Source of the DNA: Luteibacter sp. Sphag1AF | Lineage (GTDB): Bacteria > Pseudomonadota > Gammaproteobacteria > Xanthomonadales > Rhodanobacteraceae | NCBI RefSeq assembly: GCF_014192715.1 | Contig: NZ_JACHYH010000003.1 | Span: 124,001 to 188,000, forward strand | DNA: 64,000 bases | Direction: 5' to 3' | In this document: positions 35,716-45,404 of the stretch, piece after piece | How positions within the stretch are numbered: position 1 is the stretch's first letter | Layout of the letters: each line of letters starts with the position of its first letter | Notes under the pieces: generated by a model | Told to the model about the DNA's origin: nothing | Database searches by the model: none | Seen by the model: only the letters and a program-made list of their open reading frames with translations | Position numbers and translations under genes: made by a program

Positions 35716-36294
35716 TCAGGCTTTAGTGTGCAAGCGTTTCATCGCTTCGTCGAAGCGCCCATCCACCGCAAGCGGCAGCACATCAAAGGCGCGGCCAATG
35801 CCGTGCATGATGGCGTCCTCATCGGTGGCCGACGGGCGACCAAGCACCCAGGAAGTGACTTTGTCCTTGTGTCCCGGATGGCCGATACCGACACGCAGCC
35901 GGTGAAATTTGCCGTGCCCCAGGTGCGCCATGATATCGCGCAGGCCATTCTGGCCGCCGTGGCCGCCATCGAACTTCAGGCGGATGGTGCCCGGATCGAG
36001 ATCAAGCTCGTCGTGGGCCACCAGGCATTCTTCGGGTTCGATCTTGTAGTACCGCAGCGCCGAGGCGACAGCGATGCCACTTTTATTCATGAAGGTGGAC
36101 GGCTTCAACAGCCAGACCATTTCGCCATTCAGACGCAGCTTGCAGGTTTCCCCGTGCAGCTTGCCGTCGAAGCCAAAACGCTCCCCCTGATCCATTGCCA
36201 GGGCGTCAACAAACCAGAACCCGGCGTTATGCCGGGTTCTGATGTATTCGGCCCCGGGGTTGCCGAGGCCGACGATGAGACGAAGTCCCGCCAT
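35716..36294 (-). CDS. pth: peptidyl-tRNA hydrolase
   Basis: Pth frees tRNA from peptidyl-tRNA that drops off the ribosome. The start MAGLRLIVGLGNPGAEY gives 192 residues. The active site is intact: Asn12 in GLGNPG, His22 in TRHNAGFWF, and the Asp in VAHDELDLDPG. The MNKSG and GGHGGQNGLRDI signatures are also present. The upstream frame is open but does not match the family, and no clear ribosome-binding site is seen. It follows rplY by 58 bases. Confidence 0.96.
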   Translation of the reverse strand: MAGLRLIVGLGNPGAEYIRTRHNAGFWFVDALAMDQGERFGFDGKLHGETCKLRLNGEMVWLLKPSTFMNKSGIAVASALRYYKIEPEECLVAHDELDLDPGTIRLKFDGGHGGQNGLRDIMAHLGHGKFHRLRVGIGHPGHKDKVTSWVLGRPSATDEDAIMHGIGRAFDVLPLAVDGRFDEAMKRLHTKA

Positions 36295-36352
36295 GCGTGA
36301 CGAAGATCGTTGGTGGCCCGCCGTGCCGTGAGGCGAAGCGGGCCACCGCGGA

Positions 36353-36994
36353 TTACTTCTTGTCCGCCGGCTTGTCTTCGGCAGGAGCAGCGTCGGCCGG
36401 AGCCGCGTCCACTTCTTCCTGCACCGAAGCCACGGTGACAACCGCGACGTCGTGTTCCTTGCCCAGCGCCAGTTCGGGAACCGTCACGCCCTTGGGCAGC
36501 TTCACTTCCGACAGGTGAACGATGTCGCCAGCCTTCAGCTTGGCCAGGTCCAGCTCCAGGAATTCCGGGAGGTCCTTCGGCAGGCACGACACGACGATTT
36601 CCGTCAGGTTGTGCGAGATAACCAGACCAGCGGTCTTGGCGGCCGGCGACTTTTCCTGGTTCAGGAAGTGAACCGGAACAGCAACCTTGACGGCTGCGTT
36701 TTCGTCAACGCGCAGGAAATCCATGTGCAGCATCTGCTGCTTGAACGGATGCTTCTGGAATGCCTTGATGAGAACCTTCTCAACCTTGCCTTCCAGGTGC
36801 AGGTCCAGGACCGACGAACCAAAAGCTTCGTTGTCGTAGCCGCGCAGGATGGAGTTGTGCAGGATCTGGATGCTTACGGGAGCCTTGCCGGCGCCGTAAA
36901 CGACCGCAGGAACGTAAGCCGCACGACGCAGGCGGCGGCTCGCACCTTTCCCCTCGTCATTGCGGAGTTCCGCTTCAATTTTGATGTTAGCCAT
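36353..36994 (-). CDS. rplY: 50S ribosomal protein L25, long CTC form
   Basis: L25 binds 5S rRNA. This 213-residue form has the N-terminal L25 domain (MANIKIEAELRNDEGKGASR, then AYVPAVVYGAGK) plus the second TL5/CTC domain, longer than the 94-residue E. coli L25. The C-terminus is an acidic Ala/Pro/Lys-rich tail (DAAPADAAPAEDKPADKK). It lies between prs and pth, as in related genomes. Confidence 0.95.
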   Translation of the reverse strand: MANIKIEAELRNDEGKGASRRLRRAAYVPAVVYGAGKAPVSIQILHNSILRGYDNEAFGSSVLDLHLEGKVEKVLIKAFQKHPFKQQMLHMDFLRVDENAAVKVAVPVHFLNQEKSPAAKTAGLVISHNLTEIVVSCLPKDLPEFLELDLAKLKAGDIVHLSEVKLPKGVTVPELALGKEHDVAVVTVASVQEEVDAAPADAAPAEDKPADKK

Positions 36995-37067
36995 GGTGTT
37001 GCCTCACTGAAAAAGACCACCTCACGGTGATCGGTCGACTCCCCCGCGACCAGGGAAGTCGTTGAAA

Positions 37068-38024
37068 TCAATCAATATATAGCGAACTGACCGACTCGCC
37101 GAATGCAATGCGCCGAATGGTCTCGGCAAGCAGTTCGGCAACGGACAACTGGCGGATTTTCGCACAACCCAGGGCATCAGCGCGCAGGGGGAGCGTATTG
37201 GTCACGATCAGCTGGTCGAGTCGGGAGTTCTCGATATTGGAAATCGCGGCGCCCGAAAGCACCGGATGGACACAGTATGCCACGACCTTGCGGGCGCCCT
37301 TGTCTTTCAGGGCAGCGGCGGCGGCGCACAGGGTGCCGGCCGTGTCCACGATGTCGTCCACGAGGATGCAGGTTTTGCCTTCCACGTCACCGATGATGTT
37401 CATGACCGTGGCCACATTCGCCTTCGGGCGGCGCTTGTCGATGATGGCCAGATCGGCGTCATCCAGGCGCTTGGCCAGTGCGCGGGCGCGCACCACGCCA
37501 CCCACGTCCGGGCTGACCACGATCAGGTCATCCATGCTGTGATGGCGCCAGATGTCGGCCAGCAGCACGGGCGAGGCGTACACGTTGTCCACCGGGATAT
37601 CGAAGAAGCCCTGAATCTGGTCGGCGTGCAGGTCAACCGTCAGCACGCGGTCCACACCGGCCGTGGCGATCATCTTCGCGGCCAGCTTGGCCGTGATGGG
37701 CACACGGGCCGAACGCGGGCGACGATCCTGGCGCGCATAGCCGAAGTACGGCATCACGGCCGTGACGCTGCCGGCCGACGCACGCTTGAGCGCATCCACC
37801 AGCACCAGCAGGTCGAACAGGTTTTCCGCGCTGGGCGCACCCGTCGGCTGAATGACGAAAACTTCCTGTTTACGTACGTTTTCTTCGATCTCAATCTGAG
37901 CTTCGCCGTCGCTGAAGCGACCGATCAGCGCCTTGCCAAGCGGAACGCCAAGGCGCTGGGCGACATCTTCGGCAAGCACGCGATGAGCATTGCCGGTGAA
38001 GAGCATCGGGGTGGACGTATCCAC
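37068..38024 (-). CDS. prs: ribose-phosphate pyrophosphokinase
   Basis: Prs makes PRPP from ribose 5-phosphate and ATP for nucleotide, histidine and tryptophan synthesis. The GTG start gives 318 residues beginning [17 protein letters not shown], with GAGG 6 bases upstream; the frame is open through the tRNA-Gln gene but that is not coding. Motifs are [20 protein letters not shown] and the PRPP loop [13 protein letters not shown]. It follows tRNA-Gln by 53 bases and ispE by about 195. Confidence 0.95.
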   Translation of the reverse strand: MDTSTPMLFTGNAHRVLAEDVAQRLGVPLGKALIGRFSDGEAQIEIEENVRKQEVFVIQPTGAPSAENLFDLLVLVDALKRASAGSVTAVMPYFGYARQDRRPRSARVPITAKLAAKMIATAGVDRVLTVDLHADQIQGFFDIPVDNVYASPVLLADIWRHHSMDDLIVVSPDVGGVVRARALAKRLDDADLAIIDKRRPKANVATVMNIIGDVEGKTCILVDDIVDTAGTLCAAAAALKDKGARKVVAYCVHPVLSGAAISNIENSRLDQLIVTNTLPLRADALGCAKIRQLSVAELLAETIRRIAFGESVSSLYID

Positions 38025-38077
38025 AGGTAACCTCTTGGAATCAGTTGAAGGGGGTGTGTAAGCCACCTCGTGTGAAG

Positions 38078-38154
38078 TGGCTGGGGCGGCAGGATTCGAA
38101 CCTGCGTATGCGGGAATCAAAATCCCGTGCCTTAACCAGCTTGGCGACGCCCCA
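38078..38154 (-). tRNA. tRNA-Gln (TTG anticodon)
   Basis: A 77-base cloverleaf on the minus strand: acceptor TGGGGCG/CGCCCCA, D arm with GCCAAGCTGGTTAAGGC, anticodon stem CGGGA/TCCCG enclosing TTTTGAT (anticodon TTG), T arm with GGTTCGAATCC and encoded GCCA. It lies between ispE and prs, probably in the same transcript. Confidence 0.96.
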
Positions 38155-38219
38155 ACATGGCACTCGGCGAAACCTTTTTCGCCGTTACTCACCGCCAACC
38201 GCGGCTGACTTCCTCTTCG

Positions 38220-39611
38220 TTAACCTTTGGCCATCCGGTGCGCGACGATGCGTTGCCGCGCAGAATGCAGCGGCGACGGATCCACGCCTGCCGCCACATG
38301 GGCGACAAAGGGTTCCGGACAGCGCAAGGCGACGGCAAGCGCCGCCTCGTATGTTCGTGTTTCCAGAAAAACACAGCCGCCGCTGCCTGAAAGGCGCGCG
38401 CGACCATGTCGACCCAGCCAGTCCAGAGCCGCTGCCACCCGGGGGTGACGCGCGCGGACAACCGGCTCGAAGGCATTTTCAGCCGAATCGCCGGAAACAA
38501 AGGACGAAATTGTCGCTGGCGGCGCATTTCGTGTCAATTCGGGAGATTGGAAAAGAGCAGCCGTCGGCACGTGTTCGCGAGGGTCCAGCACCACGTACCA
38601 ACGCTTCGGGAGCTTGATCGGCGACAATTTTTCGCCCACCCCTTCCGCCCATGCCGAGCGGCCACGGACGAAAACAGGCACGTCCGCACCCAGCGAAAGA
38701 CCCAGACCGGCCAGATCATTCTCACTGAGATTCGTTTCCCACAACGCATTCAGGGCCACCAGCACCGTGGCCGCGTCAGAACTGCCCCCGCCCAGACCGC
38801 CGCCCATGGGAATGCGCTTGCGTACTTCGATATCGGCGCCCAGGGGCGTGCCCGTGTGCCTGGCAAGCAATCGGGCCGCGCGCACGGTCAGGTCGTCATC
38901 TTCCGAAACGCCGGGCACTGGAATCGGACGCGAAATGACGCCATCCGCCCGCACCCGGATGCGGACTTCATCACCCCAGTCCAGCAGCCGGAAAACGGTT
39001 TGCAACTCGTGATAACCATCCGGACGCCGGCCGGTGATCCGCAGGAACAGATTGAGCTTGGCCGGCGCGGGCCAGACCGTGCCATCGCCGGGCGCCAGAG
39101 GCGCCAGCGCACGACTCATGAACACACGCAGGTGATCGGGAAAGCCGTTTTCCCGGTCGCGCTCCAGCGCGAAGGCAAACTCAGGCAGGCTTTTGTCCAT
39201 TTCGACAAAACCGTGCTTCGCATAGAACGGCGCATTCCAGGGCACGTCAGCCAGCGTGCCCAGATCCACACGACGATAACCCGCCTCGCGCGCCCACTCG
39301 CAGGCATGCTCAAGCAATGCCGCACCAATGCCGCGGCGACCATGTGATGGCAGCACGTCGATCTCGGCGATGCCCAGCGTGTCGCCGCCGTTTTCCACGT
39401 CCAGGCACACAAAGCCGACAACCGCGTCGCCATCCACCGCCACCCACACGAAACCGCGCGTGATGAGATGACGAACAACGTCCACCGGCAGGGTCACCGC
39501 CGAGTACGACGCCCACGCTGCGTGTCCGCGAAACAGCTGCACCGCTTCGCGCTCGATGGCACAAAGCAGCTCAGCCTGGGACGGATCGGCGCGTTCGATT
39601 CGGATAGACAT
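38220..39611 (-). CDS. ispE: fusion: GNAT acetyltransferase + 4-diphosphocytidyl-2-C-methyl-D-erythritol kinase (IspE)
   Basis: One open frame of 463 residues joins two enzymes. Residues 1-165 are a GNAT N-acetyltransferase ([20 protein letters not shown]; acetyl-CoA loop [16 protein letters not shown] at 89-104). Residues 178-463 are IspE of the MEP isoprenoid pathway: [20 protein letters not shown] (Lys185), [16 protein letters not shown] at 269-284, GADVPVF (Asp310) and [10 protein letters not shown] near 406. There is no stop between them. An internal ATG (residue 165, at 39119) would give a normal 299-residue IspE, so a separate kinase may also be made. A frame change from a sequencing error cannot be excluded. 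Confidence 0.85.
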   Translation of the reverse strand: MSIRIERADPSQAELLCAIEREAVQLFRGHAAWASYSAVTLPVDVVRHLITRGFVWVAVDGDAVVGFVCLDVENGGDTLGIAEIDVLPSHGRRGIGAALLEHACEWAREAGYRRVDLGTLADVPWNAPFYAKHGFVEMDKSLPEFAFALERDRENGFPDHLRVFMSRALAPLAPGDGTVWPAPAKLNLFLRITGRRPDGYHELQTVFRLLDWGDEVRIRVRADGVISRPIPVPGVSEDDDLTVRAARLLARHTGTPLGADIEVRKRIPMGGGLGGGSSDAATVLVALNALWETNLSENDLAGLGLSLGADVPVFVRGRSAWAEGVGEKLSPIKLPKRWYVVLDPREHVPTAALFQSPELTRNAPPATISSFVSGDSAENAFEPVVRARHPRVAAALDWLGRHGRARLSGSGGCVFLETRTYEAALAVALRCPEPFVAHVAAGVDPSPLHSARQRIVAHRMAKG

Positions 39612-39656
39612 GTCGGGGCCGGGCAAAGACGCCGATTATAGGGCGCCGATCCAATG

Positions 39657-40262
39657 TCAGTCAGACGTCCAGTTGTCGATCGACAGGCGCACCTTGTACG
39701 GCGGATGTTCGGCAAACACCTTTGTGGGAAGCGCAGGCTCGAGCGTGGCATTCCACGCGCGGTACTCCACCTGCCAGCCATCCTGCTCGATGCGCGACGG
39801 CAAGCCGTCAGCGCCGAATGCGATGTCGGCCGGACCACTGTCGGCGCGCAGGCCGCGCACCCAGGCTTGCAGATCGCGCATGGGAAGTTTCCAGCCCAGC
39901 GCACGCTCCATCAGCGACTCGGCGTCGGCGCCCCGCTGGGGACCGCCATCAAGCCCTTCCAGCGTCGCACCGGCGGGACCGCCGCTCAGGCGGAAACTCT
40001 TGCCGGTGACAGGACCACGCACGGTGAAGTCGTAATCGTCACCCGACTGACGCCAGGTGAGCGTGCCGCTGCCGCCATCCTGCCCGTTCGATACAGAGAG
40101 CTTGCCCTGCACCGTCCAGTGGTCCTTGCCCGAAAGCGCGCGTTCGCGGCTCTCCTGCGCCCCCAGCGTGGCGGCGTCGCCCTGCTGGCGGATGAGCGGT
40201 TTGGTGGTACAGGCGGTCATGAGCGCAAGCGGCAACAGCAGAAAACAAAGCCGCATCCTCAT
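39657..40262 (-). CDS. lolB: outer-membrane lipoprotein insertion protein LolB
   Basis: LolB receives lipoproteins from LolA and inserts them into the outer membrane; it is itself a lipoprotein. The 201-residue product has a signal peptide with lipobox LMTAC (Cys18), then WTVQGKLSVSNGQDGGSGTL and LTWRQSGDDYDFTVRGP, and the AWVRGLRAD segment typical of LolB. The start overlaps the TPR gene stop (ATGA). It precedes the ispE fusion by 45 bases, matching the lolB-ispE order of the lineage. Confidence 0.92.
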   Translation of the reverse strand: MRMRLCFLLLPLALMTACTTKPLIRQQGDAATLGAQESRERALSGKDHWTVQGKLSVSNGQDGGSGTLTWRQSGDDYDFTVRGPVTGKSFRLSGGPAGATLEGLDGGPQRGADAESLMERALGWKLPMRDLQAWVRGLRADSGPADIAFGADGLPSRIEQDGWQVEYRAWNATLEPALPTKVFAEHPPYKVRLSIDNWTSD

Positions 40263-41998
40263 GGTTTCAGCCTCTGCTCGGTACTGCGAAGAGACGCGTT
40301 GTCCGGATCAAGCTTGCGGACCTCGTCCAGCACGCGCTTTGCTTCGCCGTGCTCGCCCCGCTTCCAGAGCACTTCGGCCAGGTGAACGCCGACGTCGGCG
40401 TCTTTGCGGGCGCCCCAGGCGCCACGAAGCGTCTGCTCCGCGCCGTCGAGCTGGCCCTTGCGGTATTGCAGCCAGCCCCAGGAATCGGCGATGGCCGGGT
40501 CGTTGGGACGTGCCTTTCGGGCCGCCTGAATAAGCGACGCGGCCTCGTCCAGATCACGATCACTGTCGGCCAACGTGTAGCCCAGCGCATTGCTGGCCTC
40601 GATATCGCCGGGCTTGAGTTCCAGTACGCGGCGGAAATCGGCTACCGCCAGATCAATCTTGTTCGCCTGCGAATAAGCCAGGCCGCGACCGTAAAGCATC
40701 TCCGGGTCGTCAGCCTTCACCCGCAGCGCGCGGGAATAGGATTCGGCTGCCTGATCGTAGTCACCGTCGCGCATGTACAGTTCGGCATCCAGACCGAACG
40801 CCTTGAGCAGGAACTCCGGCTGGTCGGCGTAGGCGGTTTGCAGGTCGGCCACCAGCGAGTGGGCATCGTCTTTCTTGCCCTGCCCGTCGAGGATCACCGC
40901 GCTGCGAACGGACGCGTCAAACGCATGCGGGCTTTCGTCTGCCACATCGCCGTACCAGTCCAGCGCTTCGGCGGGCTTGTCGAGCATTTCGGCGAGCTGG
41001 CCCATCGTGAACGCGTTGTCCGCCTGCTGATCGTCCGGCAGGCGCTGAATCTGCGCGTAAAGCCGCTGCATGCCTGCCTTGTCGTTGGCGCGGGCTGCCA
41101 GCGTCGTACGCAGCGTGTAGGTGTCAGCGTCCTGTGCGCCCGTGGAAAGGAAACGGGCCGCACCGGCCTCGTCCCCGCCCTGTGCCAGCAGCGTGGCGTA
41201 AGCCAGCCGCAGGTGGGCGTTCTTCGGGTCTTTGGCAATCGCCTTCTGGAACAGCGCCTTCGCGCCAGCCGGATCTTTGGCCCGATAACGCTGTTGAGCA
41301 GCCCAGGCGTAGGTCTCGGCGCTATGGAAACGCGCCATGGCTGCCTGCCCCGTACGGGTGGCGTAGTCATGTCGGCCCAGGCCCTCGCCCAGCTCCGCCA
41401 TGGCCAGCCAGGCGCCGGCATCGTTCGGCAAGCGATCCGGGGTCGCCACCTGTTCGAGCAACTGGCCAGCCTGAGCGGCGTCCCGGGCAGACAGGATGAT
41501 CCGGCCAAAATCGCGCCAGGCGTCCGTGTCGCCGCTGGAGACAAGGATTTCGAGCTGGCGCTTCGCTTCGGCGGTGTCGCCGCGATCCAGAGCCAGTCGG
41601 GCACGCGTACCGGCCAGCTGCCCCGGGGTTGCCCCCAGGGCCTGCCAGCGCGTCAGCGCGGCCTGCGTGGCGGCGCCATCACGAATGGCCAGGGCCAACT
41701 CCACAGCTCGCTGAGCGACCTTCGGGTCATCGGTCAGGCCGGCGGCCCGGCCATAGGCGGCCGAGGCACCCGGCAGGTCATTGCGGGCCAGGGCGAAATC
41801 CCCTTCCAGCAATTGCGCCGTAAGATCACGCTCAGGTGGCAGAATGGCTACCTGCAGATGATCCAGCGGCTGGGCGCTGGCCGGGGTGCGGGAAACCGGA
41901 CGCTCCGGCGCCGTGGCGCAGCCCGCCAGGGCGGCCAAAGCGATGAGCCCCGCCACAAAATGCCGCACTTGCTTGAACTTGGACCGGCCGCTCCGCAC
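40259..41998 (-). CDS. TPR-repeat lipoprotein
   Basis: The 579-residue product has a signal peptide ending in lipobox LAGC (Cys27), then many tetratricopeptide repeats across residues 60-575 (for example AESYSRALRVKADDPEMLYG and AVADFRRVLELKPGDIEASN). Such proteins form outer-membrane-linked protein scaffolds. Its steady pairing with lolB suggests an envelope role, but no function is shown. The GTG start has GGAG 7 bases upstream; it is divergent from hemA. Confidence 0.85.
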   Translation of the reverse strand: MRSGRSKFKQVRHFVAGLIALAALAGCATAPERPVSRTPASAQPLDHLQVAILPPERDLTAQLLEGDFALARNDLPGASAAYGRAAGLTDDPKVAQRAVELALAIRDGAATQAALTRWQALGATPGQLAGTRARLALDRGDTAEAKRQLEILVSSGDTDAWRDFGRIILSARDAAQAGQLLEQVATPDRLPNDAGAWLAMAELGEGLGRHDYATRTGQAAMARFHSAETYAWAAQQRYRAKDPAGAKALFQKAIAKDPKNAHLRLAYATLLAQGGDEAGAARFLSTGAQDADTYTLRTTLAARANDKAGMQRLYAQIQRLPDDQQADNAFTMGQLAEMLDKPAEALDWYGDVADESPHAFDASVRSAVILDGQGKKDDAHSLVADLQTAYADQPEFLLKAFGLDAELYMRDGDYDQAAESYSRALRVKADDPEMLYGRGLAYSQANKIDLAVADFRRVLELKPGDIEASNALGYTLADSDRDLDEAASLIQAARKARPNDPAIADSWGWLQYRKGQLDGAEQTLRGAWGARKDADVGVHLAEVLWKRGEHGEAKRVLDEVRKLDPDNASLRSTEQRLKP

Positions 41999-42127
41999 AA
42001 TTGTTCTCCGTAACCTGTTTATTGCCCATCTGTTCGTTGGGTGGCATCCCGTTCAAGACGGGTACCGCGCTCACAGCTTAGCCTACGTCACACCGACCCC
42101 AAGCATCCGCCGACAACCGCGCACGTC

Positions 42128-43399
42128 ATGCCACTCATCGCCCTCGGGCTCAATCACCTCACCGCGCCGGTCAGCCTGCGCGAACAGGTGGCATTCGACG
42201 CCACGGCAGCTCCGGAGGCGCTGGGCGACCTCGCCCGGCAACCGGGTGTGGAAGAGGCGATGATCCTCTCCACCTGCAACCGTACCGAGTTGTATGTCAG
42301 CGTGGCGGAAGGCGCCGAAGCGGTTCCTCAGGCATGGCTTTCACGTCAACACCGATTGACCCCACAACGCCTGGACGAGTTCCTTTACAGGCACGATGAA
42401 GGCGACGCCGTTCGTCACATGTTCCGTGTGGCCACCGGGCTGGATTCGATGGTGCTGGGCGAGCCGCAAATTCTTGGTCAGGTGAAAGACGCCTACCAGC
42501 AGGCACGCAGCGCACAGGTGCTTCGCGCCCCCATGGAACGCCTGCTTCAGCACACCTTTGCCGTGGCCAAGCGCGTACGCACCGACACGCGCATCGGAGC
42601 GCACACCGTCTCGGTGGCCTACACCGCCGTACGCCTCGCCGAGCAAGTGTTCACCGACCTCAAGCAGGCGTGCGTCCTGCTCATCGGCGCAGGCGAGACC
42701 ATCGAGCTTGCCGCACGCCATCTGGCAGACAAAGGCGTTCGCCGCCTGATCGTCGCCAACCGCACACTCGAAAACGCCCAGGAACTGGCCTCCCGCTACA
42801 GTGGCTACGCCATCGCACTGGCTGATCTCCCTCAGCACCTGGCCGAGGCCGACATCGTCATCACGTCCACGGCGTCTCGCTCCCCTGTGGTCACCCGTGA
42901 CATGGTGTCTCGCGCCATCACGGCGCGTCGTCGCCGCCCGATGTTCATGGTCGACATCGCCGTGCCCCGCGACATCGAGCCTGACGTGGCGAAGCTGGAC
43001 GACGTGTTCCTGTACGGAATCGACGATCTGAAGCAGGTAATCGACGAAAACCGCCGCTCGCGGGAAACCGCCGCCCGCGAAGCCGAAGCCATCATCGACC
43101 TCCAGGTGGACCGCTACATGTCCTGGCGCCGCGCGCTCACCCTGCGCAACCCCGCCGTGGATATGCGCCAGGCGGCCGAAGCGCATCGCGACGAAGTGCT
43201 GAGCAAGGCGCAGGCCATGCTGGCTCGTGGCCGCAGCCCTGATGAAGCCTTGGCATTCCTGGCCAACACGCTCACCAACAAGCTGCTGCACGTGCCCAGC
43301 GCACGCCTTCGCGACGCCGCCCTGTCGGGCGATCTGGACCTGCTGCATGCGGCAGGCCGGCTCTACGGACTGGACGCGGAAGACGACGTTTCCGCATGA
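42128..43399 (+). CDS. hemA: glutamyl-tRNA reductase
   Basis: HemA reduces glutamyl-tRNA to glutamate-1-semialdehyde, the first committed step of heme synthesis. The 423-residue product has catalytic Cys50 in STCNRTELY, His99-region residues, the NADPH-binding [20 protein letters not shown] and the C-terminal dimerisation helices. The start [20 protein letters not shown] matches the family; 29 upstream in-frame codons do not. No clear ribosome-binding site precedes it. prfA follows by 80 bases, the usual hemA-prfA pair. Confidence 0.96.
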   Translation: MPLIALGLNHLTAPVSLREQVAFDATAAPEALGDLARQPGVEEAMILSTCNRTELYVSVAEGAEAVPQAWLSRQHRLTPQRLDEFLYRHDEGDAVRHMFRVATGLDSMVLGEPQILGQVKDAYQQARSAQVLRAPMERLLQHTFAVAKRVRTDTRIGAHTVSVAYTAVRLAEQVFTDLKQACVLLIGAGETIELAARHLADKGVRRLIVANRTLENAQELASRYSGYAIALADLPQHLAEADIVITSTASRSPVVTRDMVSRAITARRRRPMFMVDIAVPRDIEPDVAKLDDVFLYGIDDLKQVIDENRRSRETAAREAEAIIDLQVDRYMSWRRALTLRNPAVDMRQAAEAHRDEVLSKAQAMLARGRSPDEALAFLANTLTNKLLHVPSARLRDAALSGDLDLLHAAGRLYGLDAEDDVSA

Positions 43400-43478
43400 T
43401 GGCGGGTCCGCGCACGTACGCACCCGGTCGATAAGACCCGCGCACGCGCCCCACACGCCTCCCCCGATTGCGAGACGC

Positions 43479-44561
43479 ATGACGCCCTCGATCCGCCGCA
43501 AACTCGAAGCCCTCGCCGAACGACACGAGGAAATCGGCCTGCTGCTTGGCCAGCCCGATGTGCTGGCCGACAACAACCGTTTCCGCGAGCTGTCGCGCGA
43601 ATACGCGCAACTGGAGCCCGTGGCCCTGTCGTTGCGCGAACACGACCAGGCCGAGCGCGAACTGACCGATTCGCGTGCCATGCTCGACGACCCCGAAATG
43701 CGCGACATGGCCGCCGACGACATCAGCCGGATCGAGGCTCGCCTCACCGAACTGGATGCAGAGCTTCAGGTACTGCTGCTGCCGAAAGATCCGCGCGACG
43801 AAGGCAACGTGTTCCTTGAAGTGCGTGCCGGTACCGGTGGGGATGAAGCCGCCCTGTTCGCGGGCGATCTTTTCCGCATGTACGCCCGTTACGCGGAGCG
43901 TCAGCGCTGGCACGTGGAAATCCTGAGCGCCAGCGAAGGCGAGCACGGCGGCTACAAGGAAGTGGTCGCCCGCATCGAAGGCCGCGGCGCCTATTCGCGC
44001 CTGAAATTCGAGTCGGGCACCCATCGCGTGCAGCGCGTGCCGGACACCGAGTCGCAGGGCCGAATCCATACGTCCGCCGCCACCGTCGCGATTCTTCCGG
44101 AGGTGGAGGAAATCGACGACATCGAACTGCGCGACGCGGACCTGAAGGTAGACACTTTCCGCGCCTCGGGTGCTGGCGGTCAGCACGTCAACAAGACCGA
44201 CTCGGCCATCCGCATCACGCACCTGCCCACGGGCACGGTGGTGGAATGCCAGGACGAGCGCAGCCAGCACAAGAATCGTGCCCGCGCCATGAGCCTCCTG
44301 AAAGCCCGCCTGCTGGACGTGGAGCGCAGCAAGCAAAGCGCGGCCCAGGCAGAGTCGCGCCGCCTCCAGGTGGGCAGCGGTGACCGCAGCCAGCGCATCC
44401 GCACCTATAACTTCCCGCAGGGTCGCATTACGGACCACCGCATCAATCTCACCATCTACCAGCTGGCCGAGACCATGCAGGGCGATCTGGCCGAACTGAT
44501 CGACACCCTCACCCGCGAATATCAGGCCGACGAGCTGAAGTCGCTCACCGCATCGTCCTGA
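43479..44561 (+). CDS. prfA: peptide chain release factor 1
   Basis: RF1 reads UAA and UAG and frees the finished peptide. The 360-residue product has the GGQ motif at 233-235 ([17 protein letters not shown]) and the stop-codon recognition tripeptide Pro-Asp-Thr at 188-190. E. coli RF1 has Pro-Ala-Thr there, so the middle residue is acidic here. The start [19 protein letters not shown] was chosen because the upstream frame overlaps hemA. The prmC gene that often follows is absent. Confidence 0.96.
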   Translation: MTPSIRRKLEALAERHEEIGLLLGQPDVLADNNRFRELSREYAQLEPVALSLREHDQAERELTDSRAMLDDPEMRDMAADDISRIEARLTELDAELQVLLLPKDPRDEGNVFLEVRAGTGGDEAALFAGDLFRMYARYAERQRWHVEILSASEGEHGGYKEVVARIEGRGAYSRLKFESGTHRVQRVPDTESQGRIHTSAATVAILPEVEEIDDIELRDADLKVDTFRASGAGGQHVNKTDSAIRITHLPTGTVVECQDERSQHKNRARAMSLLKARLLDVERSKQSAAQAESRRLQVGSGDRSQRIRTYNFPQGRITDHRINLTIYQLAETMQGDLAELIDTLTREYQADELKSLTASS

Positions 44562-44627
44562 CGTCCTCACTCCCCACCCACGCGGGGAAGTGCTAAACAG
44601 TGCGCATCCCGCCGGAGGAATACGCAC

Positions 44628-45404
44628 GTGGCCCATTCGCGCAAGAAAGAATACGAAAAGACGCTCGAAGCCCTGCAGATCGAGCTGGTCGGTCTCACGC
44701 GATGGCTGCGATCTACCGGAAAGCGCCTGATCGTGCTGTTCGAGGGCCGTGATGCCGCTGGCAAGGGCGGCACCATCAAGGCCATCACCGACAAGCTGGA
44801 CACTCGCGCCGCCCGCGTCGTGGCCCTGGGCAAGCCCAGCAGCGAGCAGGAAACCCAATGGTATTTCCAGCGCTACGTGGAGCATTTTCCTGCGGCCGGC
44901 GAGTTCGTGCTGTTCGACCGCAGCTGGTACAACCGTGCCGTGGTCGAGCCGGCCATGGGCTTTTGTACCGACAAACAGGCAGAGGCTTTCCTTGAGGCCT
45001 GCCCCACTTTCGAAAAGCTGATTACCGACGACGGCATCATCCTCATCAAGTACTGGCTGACGGTCGATCAGCAAGAGCAGGAAAAGCGCTTTGCCGAACG
45101 CGCCGATGACCCGCTCAAGCGCTGGAAGCTGTCACCCGTCGACATGCGGATGCGCGAGAAATACGGCAAAGTCGGCAAGCTTCGCAATACGATGATCGAG
45201 CGTACACATCGCGAGAACGCTCCGTGGTTTGTGGCCGATTTCAACGACCAGAAAGTTGGCCGGCTGAACCTGATCCGCCATCTTCTGGATCAGATCCCCG
45301 ACCGCCACTGCGATGACAAGGCCGTGAAGTTGCCGAAGCTGAAAGAAAAGCCGAAGACCGAACACGTGACGGACGCGGCCGCCCGAGTCCCCAACGTTTA
45401 CTGA
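44628..45404 (+). CDS. ppk2: polyphosphate kinase 2 family protein
   Basis: PPK2 enzymes transfer phosphate between polyphosphate and nucleoside di- or monophosphates. The 258-residue product is a single-domain form with Walker A FEGRDAAGKGGTIKAI (40-47), Walker B-like FVLFDRSWYNRAVVEP (DRSW at 97-100) and the lid segment KRWKLSPVDMRMREKYG. The GTG start has GGAGG 9 bases upstream. Nucleotide preference and direction cannot be told here. Its 3' end overlaps the convergent CtaG-like gene by 7 bases. Confidence 0.93.
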   Translation: MAHSRKKEYEKTLEALQIELVGLTRWLRSTGKRLIVLFEGRDAAGKGGTIKAITDKLDTRAARVVALGKPSSEQETQWYFQRYVEHFPAAGEFVLFDRSWYNRAVVEPAMGFCTDKQAEAFLEACPTFEKLITDDGIILIKYWLTVDQQEQEKRFAERADDPLKRWKLSPVDMRMREKYGKVGKLRNTMIERTHRENAPWFVADFNDQKVGRLNLIRHLLDQIPDRHCDDKAVKLPKLKEKPKTEHVTDAAARVPNVY

